The position numbers and the translations under genes are program-made. Under the pieces are notes generated by a model, which worked only from the letters and a program-made list of their open reading frames with translations, searched no databases and was not told the origin of the DNA. Below, one piece after another: positions 9,377 to 23,200 of a stretch of DNA of 64,000 bases (position 1 is the first letter of the stretch; every line of letters begins with the position of its first letter). Source of the DNA: Thozetella sp. PMI_491 (taxonomy: Eukaryota > Ascomycota > Sordariomycetes > Chaetosphaeriales > Chaetosphaeriaceae); NCBI GenBank assembly GCA_021432635.1, contig MU270023.1, positions 992,001 through 1,056,000 on the forward strand. The letters run 5' to 3'.

Positions 9377-12300
9377 TTAATAATTAAAGACCATAAGTGA
9401 TGGGTTGAGGACTAAAGGTGTGAGCGCATGTGAGCCGATCTGTACAGCCATAGGAATAATGCAGGTGAAATCGGCAATGGCCCAACCGTATGGGGCGAAG
9501 AGGGCCAAGTAGATCATGCCGGCAGAGAAGAGAATAAGGAAAATGTACATCAACTTGAATGTTCGGAGAATCTTGGGAATTTCTTGGAAGAAGTTGGAGT
9601 CCTCCTTCTCCTTGGAGGTGGCTCCCCACTGCATATCGATGTGAAGCAAATGTGCAAGCAGGGCTGCGCTAACGTGGAACGAAAGACCACCAAAAAAGAC
9701 GATCATGAGCGGGACCCATTTGAAATTCTCAAACAGCGAACCAAGGAGAGTGCGTTCTCCGTTTCGGTATCGCATGGTGGCCAAGGCGACATAGCCGCAG
9801 ATGTTGAAGACGAAGACGAGAGCAACAAAGACTAGGTTGGTATTAGCGTAAGCCTATGGCATCACCGGACTCAAGGAATGTGACATACCCTTCCACGAAG
9901 GGGTGTAGAAATGGTCCAGTTCTTCTAACCAGCCGACAATAAAGTAGTTCAATATCGTCAAAGGAAGGCCGGAACCGATAGCAAAGTCTGAATTGGATTA
10001 GCTTAGGAGACAATACTGGGGTTTCTCGGAAGAGAGGTTACCTACAGGAGCAGATATAGGCAAAGATGGAGAATTTCGAAGAAAGCAAGATGGAAGAACC
10101 GAAGAAAGTGCGGATTAGAGGAGTGAAGGGACCCTTCGTCGGCCAAAGGTATAAGGGATGGAAGATCATTTCACTGCATCCATATGCATATCTACACTAA
10201 TTAGCATTGATTCCTAGTCGACAGCCAGGACCCTGGAAGGAGCACTACTTACTTTTGCCATCGAGCGATTTCGTCGTAGATGGTAAGCGACACACCCTCT
10301 TGGAAACCTTCTCCGTGGTAACTTGCAACCCGGACAATGTTGCCCTTGATCTGTAAGCGAAGAGCGATGTCGAAGTCTTCCGACACGTGGCTTTCGGACC
10401 AATAAGCGATGTAGCCGTCGTCTTGGACACCAACATCTTGGACAGCTATATTTCGTTAGCCCGGGAAACAGAGGGGTTCTAGGATGGGCAGCATACCTGC
10501 CCACCGCAAGAAGGCATTGTGGCCCACAAAAGGCGCGACTTCGCCAGCACCAATAGAGAACCGGATTGTCGAGTATACCATGTTGGTGAAGAAAGTTATT
10601 CCGTTCTCGAAAAAGTCCCATGTTACTTGCATCACACCAGTAGAGTGCTGGACGATGGCAACTTCTGGCGACAAGAACATTTCCGCGGCGCCATACATCA
10701 GGCAATCCACTGGCTACATGGGGAGATGAGTTAGAGAGAGATGACATGCGGGCAGAGTATACAGGCCCAGAAGACTAACCACTCGAGTATCAGAGTCAAT
10801 AATCAAAATCAATTCTCCCATTCGGATATTGCCTGCCGCGCGAGCTCGAGGGTTCTCTTCCAACGCCCTGGCTAGGGCAGCCTCGTACATGCCTTCAAGG
10901 TCGTCTTCATCGACATACTGCTGGAGGTAGGTTCCCGTGTGGCTCTTGGCGGCGACCATCTGCTGAAGGTGGCCCTCAACTTGTTGCGAAAGATTCAGAG
11001 CAAAGTTCATGTTGGATGCCTTCTTGAACTTGCCCTTGCGAAGGAAACCGTCTTCCCCATGTTTCGGTCGGGCCACCCAGCCTTGAGCAAGTTGTTAGTT
11101 AAAGAGAACGGAATGAAAGAAAGGAAAAGAAGTAGCCAACCAATGTTATTGTCATGATAGAAGTCCTTCCTCCTTTGTGCCTCTTCCTCTTCAATAAGAC
11201 ACAAGCCATCATCATTGACAAATATGGACGCAGACCCTAACGTTGTGTCAATATTAAGTATTCACCTATAACTGTGTAGAGCAACAAACCTCCTCGAGAC
11301 TCATAGTAGGAGATCGCGGCCTGAAGACTCCTGACCGTGGGAATGATGACACCCTCTAAACCCTCCTTGTAGACCGGCATCTGTATGGTGATATGAGGGG
11401 GGTTAAAGCCTTTCTTGTAAGCCTGAGTGAGACTCGGCTTGATGCAAGAATAGAACCTGGAGTTTGTTTTGGAAGGTCCGATAGGGCCAAAGATCTGCCA
11501 TAAGTTGGCAAAGATCACTTGGAAGAAGAACTGCCCAGCGAACAATAGAAACGGAGCGCAAACGAGAAGACCTAATCGGGCATATTTGCCATCAACGACA
11601 ACCTCGGAGATGAGCTGGCCGACGGAGACGCCAAAAACTAGAATCACTCCGAGTGTCACACCCAATCCGGTGAATATGGCACTGTGAAACATAACGGGGC
11701 GGTTTAACGATTCGGGGCGCTCCGCTTCGTCGAGATTAACCTTTTCTAGGCTATCATTGTCAAAATTACTCTGAAACTTCTCTGCCTCATACGTCTCTGT
11801 AGTGGACAAGTCGGTGATCGACTGTGTGTATAGTGATGGTGGGATTGATTGGGTCAACGTCGGAATGGTGGAGTTCCCCCAAATCTGCTTAGTGTTAGCT
11901 CACAGTGCCTATCAAGAGGGAAACACGAGAGGCCGTGGCAATGGGTGGAGGGATTCTATTGAGGGAGTGGATGCCATACGTAGACGAGAAGTTTCTCTTG
12001 CATACGGGCACCGTGCGTGAGAATTTGGTGAGTTTCATCTTGCCAGATAAGCATCATGCGTTCCTGGCGAAGCACACAGCCATATTGGAACTTCTTCACA
12101 CTGGACGTCATGATCGAGGATAGCGAGTCGAGTATCTGCAGTTGCGAGCCATCTTTCATTCGCAATTCGTTTTGACCTGGATGAAGGCTCCCGATGACTG
12201 TCTTTAAGAGATCAGACTGAATTGTCAAGGCAATACCGACATTAAGACGCTGAACGGCTAGCAGGAGCCTCTTGTCCATGTTGTCAGGAGCGGAGACATA

Positions 12301-12701
12301 ATGGCCCCTTTGCTGCCTGATTAGAGCGCCGAGGCAAGCGTGTGGATTGTCCAGTTTGGATTCACATATCCATTTGTACGTGCATGCTTGGGTCAGTATG
12401 TGTTGAATCATCTGCTCCAGACGTTAGCGGAGGATGATTCCTCGGAGATCAAGGGGAAAGGGCATGTACATACTGCCTTGTATCGAAGAGAGTCGTCAAA
12501 GCCGGACTTGTTGGTCGGGGCATACACACTCCCTGATCCTAGAGATGCTGAAGAATTCATGGCAGTGCTGCCTTTAGTCCCCAGCAGTCCCGGTGATGCC
12601 AGTGGAAAATCGGGTGGTGTTGATGTTGACCCCTTCCCGCTATTTGGTGTCAGACTGCGGACTTCATCATATGTGTCCGTACAAGGATTGATTGACGCCA
12701 T
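9377..12701 (-). CDS. Processive type 2 glycosyltransferase (GT2, fungal CPS1-like polysaccharide synthase)
   Basis: Ten exons: 12701-12474, 12411-11980, 11884-11290, 11236-11141, 11081-10780, 10713-10497, 10445-10253, 10191-10046, 9987-9889 and 9831-9377. Their 2,763 nt give 920 residues. Order: a cytosolic N-terminal domain (about 75-220), two membrane segments (about 288-311 and 322-346), the GT2 catalytic domain, and several C-terminal membrane helices. Catalytic motifs are MPVYKEG (about 389), VNDDG, IIDSDTR (the DxD-type site, about 543-549), SESHVSEDFD (about 641-650) and an RWQKYAYG motif in place of Q/RxxRW. This is the plasma-membrane GT2 group that supports hyphal growth on surfaces in plant-pathogenic fungi. 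The polymer made is not established. The promoter lies in the 1.5-kb gap to the right. All introns are 51-95 bp. Confidence 0.93.
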
Positions 12702-14230
12702 CCGCAATATCTGGCAACGAAGAACGAAGATAATATGTATGCGGCCAATACACAACCCAAGTGACGAGGTGTCCCGTTGGGGATGATGAGAACCGTAGAG
12801 GTTGGACCGAGTCTACCGCCTCCCGAGAGAATGAATGTTCCTTGAAGAGAGAAAAAAGGTACAACTGTGAAGAGCTAAGAAGAGCAGACAGGTGCTGAGT
12901 CGACTTCGATGGTTGGGAGTCCTACGAGATAAGATCCTGTACCTATAAGTTAAATAAATAATTTTACCTGGGATAGAAAACATGCTCAACGGGCTAGAGT
13001 CGAACAGTCACGACCCCGAGCCGCGCAACCCGGCAGTCGACAGGGATCCAGCCGAGAAGGCTCTAGTGGGCCGGTCAACTTAGAGAAAAAGACCCAACAG
13101 CTTCCGACTTGGTATAATGCGCTATTGAATTTGGACATGGCTTGTATTGGCGTGGATAATTAGCAAGGGGCGTAGAGAGGCAATGGCCCGCCTGGCCTAG
13201 TGGTCTGGCCCAAGGAGTCATGGTGGCGTTCAGCATAGAGCTGATTCTACCAGAGTGAAGGAAGACTGTGGCCTGGCATTGCTGTATTGGTACAATAAGC
13301 TGCGTCTCATTTTCGACTGCTCTGGACAGCGGTACGAGACGCAGGAACAACCAAGACACCCCTTACTAGTTCAAAGCCCAGATTCGAGGCTGAGGATGTG
13401 CGGGACAATGGGTAAGTTCTCCATTAGGTGGGTGGCGTAACACAGCAGGATGGCAAGGTACCTTGCGAAATTGCATGTGGCGCCGGGTGGCTCTCTGCCA
13501 ACCGCGCGGGTGACAGCCGCAAAGGTCCTGACGAGACCCTAGATATGTCTTGCCGCTGAGCCTACCAATTGGCCTCGTCAATCAGCCTATTCCCAGGGCA
13601 CTGGTCCGCAGGGCCCATCTTCGGCGCCACCGGTGGTGCCGAGTACGGGTGGCGGACCGACGAGATCGGCTAGGTGTGAGGTTAGTGGAGCAGCCGAGTT
13701 GCGTAGACAGGGGTTGAGAAGAAGCAAGTTGAGCTTGTATTCAATGGTGCTATGATAGGACACACATGCCTTGGCCCCCTGCTAAGAAATCGGCGACAGA
13801 GAATTTGCTCACCACTCGATTGGCAATGTTTCTAAGTTATGTGGACGGACTCCAGTCGAGTTCGCGCTGGACCAACATGCGCTACTTGCCTACCACGGCG
13901 TGCCCGGTTCAGTGCCGTTAGAGAAAGTCTTGCTCACACCTCTGTCCCCCAAACGCATGTATCGGCTGAAGACCAGAAGGAAGAAATGGTCCACATTCTG
14001 CAAGTATCTCTAACAGGTAGCGAATTCCATGTCGCCTTTGTACCTTGTGGGAAATTACGATGTCTAAGTACTCATGTGCAAAGGGCCATTTTCAAATAGT
14101 CCTTGTTGCATAATTTCAACTCTAAGGAGCATTATTGTGTGGCAGTCCCAGAATGGCCAACCTCAACTGCTCAAGCCAGCACTCTATTGCACCTTCTAAC
14201 TTCCGCCATAATGATATTAAGTAATACAGA
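12702..14230. other. Intergenic, no gene supported
   Basis: Holds the promoter of the GT2 gene and the 3' flank of the GH16 gene. Several short open frames are present on both strands (for example 13366-13581 minus), but none shows a recognisable family or splice-linked continuation. No tRNA cloverleaf was found. Confidence 0.5.
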
Positions 14231-15951
14231 TTAAGAGGCGCCACACGCGCCCGCCTGCCACATCTTGACTGACTGGATGGTCATGCCTCTCGCATCCCCT
14301 TGGCCCCAAGTAGGAAGCCACCGATCGGCCTTGGACCAGAAAGTCCAGGGTGCATTGGTGGCAGCGTCAAGCCAAGGCTTTCCACCCACGTTGTCCCTGC
14401 AAGATTCGGCTTAGTCCTCGGCAGCGAGTAGATAGGAGGCGGGGAGACGAAGGAGCAGAGATCTTACGGGAACCAGCCGTTACGACTACCAACCGCCACA
14501 TTTAAAATCAAGTAGAAGCTCTGGTCAAATGGGGCATTTCCAGTTGTAGAGTTAGATCCTGTCCACGGATTTGTGAAAAGTGTGTTGTTCTCCGACTTGC
14601 TGGAGAAGCCTCCTCGGTTCCACAAGGGATTGCTGCCATCAAAATCTTCATAGAGCACCTGTGTCAGGCGGCCGTCATAGTAGGTATACATGTATTTGTC
14701 CGTCCTGTAAACGGTGAGCATAGAGGCACGGATATATAAAGCAAGAAAGGCGTGGACCTACCACTCAAGGCCGTATGTGTGGAAGTCGTCAGAAAAGGCA
14801 CCTCGCTTCTTGACGCGAACTGACTGCGTGCTCCAGTAGGCATCCGTTTCCTGACTAGGGCCTAAGGAAATCATTAGTAATAGTCCAGGCTACCTATTTG
14901 GACGGTTGGAACTTACCCCAGTGTAATGTGCTAAAGAAGATGTTTCGGCCACCCGAATAAGAAACACTGTTGCCGCGAGCTTCCATAATGTCGATCTCGC
15001 CGCTGCGGGGCCAGTCCCCATAGACGGAATCCTCGGGCATCATCCCTGAACGAATGCATCAGTAATCAGCCATAGCCTCACACTTGTATAGATTCATCTC
15101 GTACAGATAGCCGGCCAGAGCCAGTCACCAGCAGGCAACTTGGCGACGATCTCGACACGGCCATATCTAATGCTCAATTTGCCCTTGGTAGTCAAGCGCG
15201 CAGACCGAACCGGCGGGATGAGGGCGCCAGTTGTAGAGTTAGAGTGGATGGAGCACTGGGTCTTCGTGTTCCCCGTGCAAGTGCCGTCCGTTGTCAGGTT
15301 AAGAGTATAACCGTTGTAAATTTGGTCGTTGGTGATGTCTGTCGTCTCATTCGTAAGGGTCGGGACGATATGGAGGCCTGTACGGTCCACATACGCATTC
15401 TTGGAGTCGGTGGTGGTCCAGTCGAAGCTGCCGGTACCAAAACCGCCCATCTGGAGAAAGTGATAATTAGCTTTCTGTGCGCTACCTGTTTCCCCTTCGA
15501 TTTCCTTACCTGAACCTCATGCGACCATATATCAGTTCTGAACGTCTTGAAGTCGTCGTCATATATTAAGCAGAGCTAGGTTACCGTCGGTCAGCCATGG
15601 CCGAGATATGTCAGGCATGCGTCGCACTATAAGCGCGTGGGTACTTGGTTTACATACCGGCTCCGATATGGCAGACTTGGTGATGAGGAAAGCGACAACA
15701 GCTGCAACTGCAAACCCTGTGGCAATAAAGCTGGTCATAATCCAGTTATTGTAGCGCACTCTCTTCAACTTGGGGTCGTTGATCCACGGCTTCTCGTATT
15801 CGCCGCTCAGCCGGTAGCTGACAAAGAGCCTTTTGCCTGGCTTCCTGGACACTACCGACATTTGGGACGACACGGAATATGGGCGAGATTTGGGTTCGGC
15901 CCTACTCGTGGATCCCATCGAAGAATCCACGGGAATCGACGAGACAGACAT
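14231..15951 (-). CDS. Type II membrane-anchored GH16 glycosidase (beta-glucanase-like)
   Basis: Seven exons: 15951-15658, 15575-15510, 15450-15105, 15045-14917, 14861-14762, 14704-14468 and 14396-14231. Their 1,338 nt give 445 residues. A 70-residue basic cytosolic tail is followed by one membrane segment (71-91) and then a luminal/extracellular GH16 jelly-roll domain. The catalytic signature GEIDIME is intact, with Glu252, Asp254 and Glu257. The MGGFGTGSFDW and NDQIYNGYTLNL blocks match the fungal group with an N-terminal anchor rather than GPI-anchored Crh transglycosylases. It is expected to act on cell-wall beta-1,3-glucan. The ATG at 15951 is the first in frame; the frame stays open upstream without ATG. 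All introns are 55-82 bp. Confidence 0.92.
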
Positions 15952-16825
15952 GCTAACGAGACGAGGGAGATTTCCAAAGGAGTTCTGCAGGGTCGGCGAG
16001 AAGCCGCAAAGAAGGGTTCGATGGCATTTTGAGGAAACAATCGCTGAAGTGACAATGAAATGGTCTGGTAGAGGGCTAGAAGCACAAGTGAGACAAGGTG
16101 TACGACAGTGGCGATGCGCGTTGTCGTACAACGCAGTGGGCCTGGCGGAGAAAACAGACCGGAATGCCAAAAAGGAGCACCGAGAAAAGAAAACAGTCAA
16201 TTCGCTGCTGCACCCAAAGCTTCCACCAGGTTTTACGCCTGCGGCCAAGCCTCGACCAAACAGCTGGGTCCTGATCGCCGATATCTTGACCTAGATAGGG
16301 GCAGTGTGTGCTGAACTTAGACATGTCTCAGAAGGAGATCTAGCGCCAGTGTAAGTGTCTCACCCGCCAATATTCTCTAGCACCGCCTCGCCAAGCCTGC
16401 CTGGAGCTTACAGAGAGCTTGACTGGACTTCCGGAAGGATGAGCAGGGATTCCGTGCCGCCCGCCCTTGGGCATCTTTTGTCAGCTGGAGTCTAGACACT
16501 AAGGGCTAAGTGACCAAACTGGCATCATTGTTTTACCTTACTACGGGCTGGGAACCTAGTGGGCGGGGATTATCTATCCAAAATTGGAACTGGATCGGCC
16601 TGCGATAATTTTGCCAATAGCATCGGGGCTCCCGCAGTGCTAGTAGCGCCAGTAGTCGCGACACAGCGGGCATACCTACTGTACGAGGCCATAGTTGTAA
16701 GCGATATCTAGTAACCCCTTCGCTCTTTTTCTTCATCCACCCTCGCTCCCCATTGTTGCCAGCAGAAGTTCACTCAACTTGTCTCAGCCTTCAATAGTCG
16801 TTTATTTCTCCAACTGTTTCCCAAG
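15952..16825. other. Divergent promoter region between the GH16 and secreted-protein genes
   Basis: 874 bp between two divergently transcribed starts. A pyrimidine-rich stretch (about 16720-16760) precedes the plus-strand gene, a usual feature near fungal transcription starts. The long minus-strand open frame covering 15952-16248 has no ATG and is taken as 5' leader or chance. Confidence 0.4.
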
Positions 16826-18065
16826 ATGCGCTTCACTGCTGTCTCCTCCTTCTTGCTACTGGGTCTGTGTCTCGGCCAGGACTTGCCCACTGCCGAGTAT
16901 GATTCGATCCAGGCCAGTGCCACTGCCTCTGGACCCGAGCCTGGTGGTAATCCCACAAGCACGTTTACCAATACGGTCGACCCGACTGCTCTGCTTACGG
17001 TGATTTCGGACATGGCCACTGGCACGGCCAGCGTCCAAATTATCAGCGGACGGGCTGTTCCCACTGGCGCCGTTGCCCGCCAGGCTCAAGCCTGCACCAC
17101 TCGTTCCTACAATGGACCTCAGGTCACCGCGCCGGGAGACACCCCAGATGCCTTTTTAGCCTACCAGCCTTTCCGTGCCGCTGCTATGGCCGCATCCAAC
17201 CCGGCCAATGTTCCCGACGAGTTCATGCTGATCCCCGGCTTCAGTAACCTCAATGCCTCGGCCGTCTCGACCAGCTATCTCACCTACACCACAAACAACA
17301 TCTTTTCCTACGACCTGAACGCTTGCGCTCTTAAGTGCGACTCCATCGTGGGATGCCAGGCATTTAATATATGTGGGCATCCATCTTGTTTCCAACGAAG
17401 ATCTAGGGATAATGAAGACTAATAGGTCTAGTCTATGAACGTGACCCTCTGGTAGTGGACCCAGACACGCAATGCCCTAGTCCCGACCTGTGCCCTGGCT
17501 TGTCCACCAACCCGTCGGCCACCTTCATCAAGTGCGCCTTCTACAACTCGGCGGTGCTTCCCAGTGAGGCGACCAACCCTGGCCAGTATCAAGAAGACTT
17601 CCACCTAGTCATTTCGGGCTCAAACGCATATTCTAGAACTGCTGTTTCATTGCCCGACTACGACGCTCCCATTGAATACCACAACAAGGCCATCAACATC
17701 CCGACCCCGGTGATCAACTATGGCTACATGCGCATCCAGACCTTCGGCACCAACGTCCCGTACAACGTAACTCTCTGCGCTTTGTCGTGTCAGTCTCAGT
17801 CTGACTACAATTCACGCCACGGCGGCTCAGCTTGTGTCTTCTTCAACGCGGTTTGTGCCCTCTCCTACCCTTCGCTCTATCCAATACACCTCTAACTTTA
17901 TCCCAGTACAATCTGTACAAGAACGGCGCAAACCCCGTTTTTACCTGTGTGTACTACAGCAAGTACTACAATTCTTCGTATGCCACCAATTCGGGCCAGT
18001 ATAATTCTGCAGGCGATCACTATACCATTGGCAGCTCTTATGGATACTCGATCTCGGCCCAATAA
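16826..18065 (+). CDS. Secreted Cys-containing fungal protein (apple/PAN-like), paralogue of the 52.8-kb gene
   Basis: Three exons, 16826-17372, 17432-17850 and 17907-18065, give 1,125 nt and 374 residues. Signal peptide MRFTAVSSFLLLGLCLGQ. After a low-complexity stretch the conserved core starts at CTTRSYNGPQV, followed by a CALKCDSIVGCQAFNI...YERDP block like the Cys-rich helix-loop of apple/PAN modules. A second Cys module ends in SACVFFNA...YNLYKNG, and the protein closes with a Tyr/Ser-rich tail. The family is widespread in ascomycete secretomes. Its role is not known to me; wall or glycan association is a guess from the module type. Both introns interrupt conserved motifs at positions matching good GT/AG signals. 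It lacks the Thr-rich tail and C-terminal domain of its paralogue at 52822-55416. Confidence 0.85.
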
Positions 18066-20251
18066 GGTGACGACATGGCGCTAATGAGGGGACACCGCTT
18101 ACAATCAACCGAATTTCTTGACATTTGTAAAGATGTTCTCCCCATAGGAACTTAGTCCCAAAGTGATCAGACCCAAGTAGTTGGCTACTTGCCAAGATAA
18201 ATATATATTTGTGTGCAAAACATTTCTCTAGTCCTGGCATGCCTCAATGTTGCGCTGCACACACACTCTTGACACCCTCCCCAAGGCAATCCAGGTAGCA
18301 TATACCATACTCTGTATTTCTCAGCACTAGGAAAATTCAATGGTATATACAATTGATCTGCCGGCATTGGCAGATGCAGCCACTTGGGTCCCGGAATGCC
18401 TCATCTCTCATCTCGGTCCCGTCACTGTGACGAGTCACGGTCTATGTCACGTGCACCACTAATTGAGGTCGACTATACAATAACTATCGCTAACTATGGT
18501 TTAACTATGATTTCGCTATTAATAAATGAAGCGTATATGAGCGGCTTAGATCGATCATAGAAAAATGACCAAAGGAGTTGCGTGGCGTTCTGCTTCTGGA
18601 AGGTTTCAAAGCCACTCAGAGCTGAACGATTTAGCTCTGGTAGATAGATGCCTTATTTTATGCACAGTCCTTGGAGGCGGTGGTGCATTTAGCGAAGTCT
18701 AGTGGCGACGTGGGGGTGTGTGGGGGTGTGCTGTGCGGTATAGAAGAAAAGCAATACTAGCATTTCGCTAGTGCTTCTCCGGACCCCCAAAATGAGGCAT
18801 CCGCCTCCTCCCCCTTCCAAGCTAGGCCAGATCAAGCTGTCCAGACAGTCCTACAGCTAAACTACTGACTACATCGTCCTCAAAAAAATGGCTTGCACGT
18901 CAAACATCCCAGTGGCGCTTTGCGTTCGTTGATAGCGCCACGCGGATGCAGCTGTCGCCGCGCCTAGTGTAACAGCAACCCTATGGCAGTGGCCAAGTTT
19001 ATCCGCGCCATCGTCATAGCTAGGTACCTAGGTTCCACTTTTGTTTTCTTTTCGGATGCCGCAAGAAGCCTAGAGAAGAAAAGAAGTTGCGTCAACCACG
19101 GCATGGCAAGACCTGTAGAATCAGACCGAGGGAAATGATGTAGAGTTAATTTGTAAATGTCTCGGACCCACTTAGACCCAGGACAGTCCAGACCTGTTCT
19201 TGGGCCCTCCCTTGCTTACGTTTTCCATTGCTAAATTATTCCCCTGATTCAGTTGCCGGTTTCATGGTCTTGGCAACGCTGAGGCCGGCAAGTTCTCGTT
19301 CCATGTGATGAGGAAGAGGGGGAGGGGGAAGGAAGAAGCATGACTAGTGACAAGGATGAAAAGTGATGCTCGCCTCCTCGAGCGTAAGCTGAACATATAC
19401 CGACGTATTATAGGTACTTGTTAGCCTGGGGTATACATAATAACATAAGTTTGCATTGATGCGGGAGTATAAGGTCGTACAGCGCCTGTTAGTCTAAGGC
19501 CAGTTACTGGGTCTCTCCATCTTGACAAGGGTCAAGATCATACGAGAAAATAGAATTCCAAAAAAAAAAAAGAATCTTGCAGAGGCAGCCCGCTGAAGCA
19601 GCTCCACTTGCGGCTTCTAGATCACCATTCTTGAGCGGACAACCGGCACCTCCGCTCCTGTACGTCCCACATCGGGTCGGCAAGCCAAGCGAGAATGGCT
19701 TTGTACCCAACACGAGTTTCCCGTGTGCTGTGAAAGACATTAATGGGCAGTTTTATTGGCTCCTTTGCGAATAGTGGCGCTAGCCATGATCTCGGCCGGG
19801 CGTTGGAGCGTACTAGTTTCGCATCGAGAATGCAAGATGGACCGTCCTTAGCCTGAAATACACAACTTTTGAGTAGTACGACTAGTGGCTGCCTGGAACC
19901 TATCTATAGACTTGGTCCTCAGTCCTCTGCTCCCGGAGCACCGGAAACCGGCTCAGGGTGGCGCTGCGCGTTGGAGGTCGTGCCATCCCATGTTGCTTGA
20001 CTGAACACCCAGGAATCCGTCGACGCCAAGAGCTTTCTCTTCAGCCTTGATCTCCATAGATCTAGCAAGTTTTGTATTTGCAGTTTTCTTTCTACTTTCC
20101 CCCAATCTTCATACAACGCAGCGGTTTACATTCGGGTTGTATCTCACCAGTCGTTTGGGGCGTCGCTTTTCTTTTCTTTTTTTGTGTGTCTACAGGTGAC
20201 GCTTTCACGCTCATTCATTCCTCTAAGGTCCCTTCGCTTGCCTTATTCAAT
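18066..20251. other. Long intergenic region upstream of the WSC gene
   Basis: 2.2 kb without a supportable gene. It includes a short G/T-rich tandem near 18711-18732 (GGGGGTGTGT units) and a poly-A run near 19560. The plus-strand frame starting at 20072 is the 5' leader running in frame into the WSC gene; it has no ATG before 20252. Confidence 0.5.
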
Positions 20252-23200
20252 ATGAGGATATCTCTTTCTGCAGCCACTGGCATAGCCTTAGGGGGTTGGC
20301 TGGGGATGAGGGCCGTGGCCTTGGCTTCGACAGACTCGATCATGGATGGAGGTATGCATTATGCTGTCACTCGGGAAAGGTTTCGAGAACTGATACCCTT
20401 CCCCAGACTCGGCACAGTCAGGTTACCAGGAAAACCACAACTTAGATCCAAACGTCATTAGCGGGGGTGCATTTGGTCAGCTCTGGCAACTCAAGACCAA
20501 CTCCACGATATCGGGACAGCCTGAGCAGTTTTATGCAAAGCCACTTGTTTACACTCCGTCTTCCTCCAGCCGGCAGCTCGTCATGGCCTTCTCTGAACAG
20601 AACAAGATCTATGCCGTGGATGCTATCAATGGCACTTTGTATGCAATGCGTGACCTGGGAAGCGAAGGCGAGGTTCCTTTTCAGGCGTCTGATCTTAATG
20701 GGTGTAACGACATATCAGGAACAATTGGTATCACGGGCACTCCTGTCATCGACTCTACGACAGACACGGTGTACTTCTGGGCCAAAGGATACCAGCCAGG
20801 AAAGACTGGCTACATGTCAAGTGTTTATCGGTTTCACGCCGTGGACGCCTTTACGCTTAAGGAAAGACCAGGATTCCCCACGAACATAGAGGGATTGACC
20901 GGTTTGTTTCGCCCTGCGCTATCCCCGCCCCTAATTTTGGCCTTCCTCTGACCCGACGACGTAGCCGACAATGATAACACGCGATACTTTGCCGGAGGTA
21001 CGCACCTGCAAAGAACGTCTCTGAACCTCATCAACGGGGTAGTGTATGCTGGATTCGGCGGCCACTGTGACATGTTCAACTACACCGGCTGGGTGGTAGG
21101 CATTCGGGCTTCAACCGGTGCCTTTGTGACCGCGTATGCCACCAGTGCTGGGCCGGGATCGCCCGCCCAAGGCCTAAAAGCAGGTTGTGGTGTCTGGATG
21201 TCCGGCTCCATGCTTGCTTCGGACAAACCTAGCCGACTATTCTTCTCTACAGGCAACGGTTACTCTGCATGGGTCAATGACGCGTCGCCCGCCAGCGGTA
21301 GAACTCAGCTATCCACTTTAAGCGAGGCCATCGTGAATCTCGGGATACACAGCAACGGCACCCTATATCAGGCCGACTATTTTGAACCTGCCGCATACAG
21401 AGCTATGGACAATGCGGATCGCGACTTGGGAAGTGGCGGCGTCGCGCTCCTCCCGTTTTCAGGCGGGGGTGTCTCCACGACTGCAGTGACCTGTGGCAAG
21501 AACGGCCAGTGCTTTATCATGAACGCGGACAATCTTGGTGGCTACATGATGGGTCGAAGCAACTCGGATGCAATTCTACAGACGATTACCCCTCCTGCCG
21601 GCGCTGCCATATTTGGGACTGTCGGGTCGTATCCGCTCGAAGGGGGTTACATCTACGTCGCCCCAGTTGGTTCTCCAATCTACGCATACGCTTTGGGCTA
21701 CGATAGCAATGGTAGACCGACCTTTACTCTGGCTGCCACTTCTAGTGTGTCGACGACTGGGCGTGTCGCCATTAGTGCAGTAAGTGCCGGAAGTCTTGCG
21801 ACAATTTCTCGCTCGCCTACTAATGCAAATACATATAGGCTGTGGTGACTTCGAACCAAGGGTTGCCAGGGAGTGGAATACTGTGGGTTGTAGACCCTGA
21901 TGTCGGCTTATTAGCTTTCCAAGCTGTTCCGGTCAACGGGCAGCTGGTCCAGATCCAATTGCCTCCCGCGCCGCAGCTATCCAAGTTCCAGCGTCCTGCC
22001 TTTGGCGATGGTCGTTTCTACACGACCGGACCGAACGTTGTACTTGGGTACGGTGCGCCTGTGGCCCTTCCTTTTAACTGTACCTCGCCCCTTCAGTTCG
22101 GCAACGTTCAGATTGGCAACTCGGTCACCCTGACTGTGACCTGCAAGGCGCTGATCCCAACCGCCATCACGGGCATGACTCTCGGAGGTAATCTATACAA
22201 TTCTTCGATGGCCTCGCTCGCACTCAAAAACCTCGCCGCTGGGCAGAGCGTGAGCTTTCCTGTCACGTTCAATCTTGCAGGATACCTGCCGGGGAATGGT
22301 GCTGGCGGCAAAACACTTACCCCAGGTGTGAAATCCGGTTCCATCACTCTACAGACCACCAATGGGATTCCTGGTTATTCTTCTATGCAGCCGATTTCAC
22401 TGACGGGCCAGGCAATCAGCCTGGGGCCTATTCCCGCCGTGAATCCACTGCAAGTGGTTTTCTCGCCCATCATCGTGGGATCGGCGACGGCATCTCAGGG
22501 GTCTTCCAGTACCTTGATATTGCAAAATCTCGGCCAATCTCCATTGACCATTCTTGGCTATGCCTACACCGTATCGAACCCTATCGAGGAACCGAACTTT
22601 ACCAACTTGACCCGGACGAACACCTCATACGTTCTGGACGCTGACGGGTACTTCTCGGCGCCGACTCTGCCGGCAATCAACTCCACCCTTGCAGCCACAT
22701 CATCGGTAACACTCGAGGTTGATTTTGACTGTCAAATTCTCGGAAATCACTTCACCTTCTTTGTCATCTTTACCGACGGCGGCATGATCTACGCCATGTT
22801 GACCGGTGCTGCGGATTCGGCGCCTGTCGCGCGATTTTCTTATTCGAGTAGTGGAATCGACTGGACCCCAATTCCAACGTCTCTGGATCTCACACAAGAC
22901 TGGCCTTTCCAGATCGATTTGGGAACATACTCGGATCCCACGGTTGTAACTATGACAATCATGGTGCAGAATACTGGAGGATCGGATTTGATTATCACCA
23001 AATCCAAGCCACCCGAAGGCGGTGTTATCTCAGCTGCGAGCCCGGAAACGGATTTACACGAGGGCCTTACCATTCAACCCGGAAAGAACGCCACCGCAGT
23101 CATACAGTTTTATCCAGTAGTTAGTCCAGAGCTAAATGACCCCGCCATCTCGTATACCGGGGTCTGGACACTGAACGTCAACGATCTGACTTGGGGCGTA

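Noticed and set aside
10214-10747. 177-codon minus-strand frame inside the GT2 gene
   Set aside because: Wrong frame across exons 6 and 7; the true frame gives the catalytic motifs.
12340-12786. 148-codon plus-strand frame near the GT2 start
   Set aside because: Antisense to GT2 exons 1 and 2, which encode the conserved N-terminal domain.
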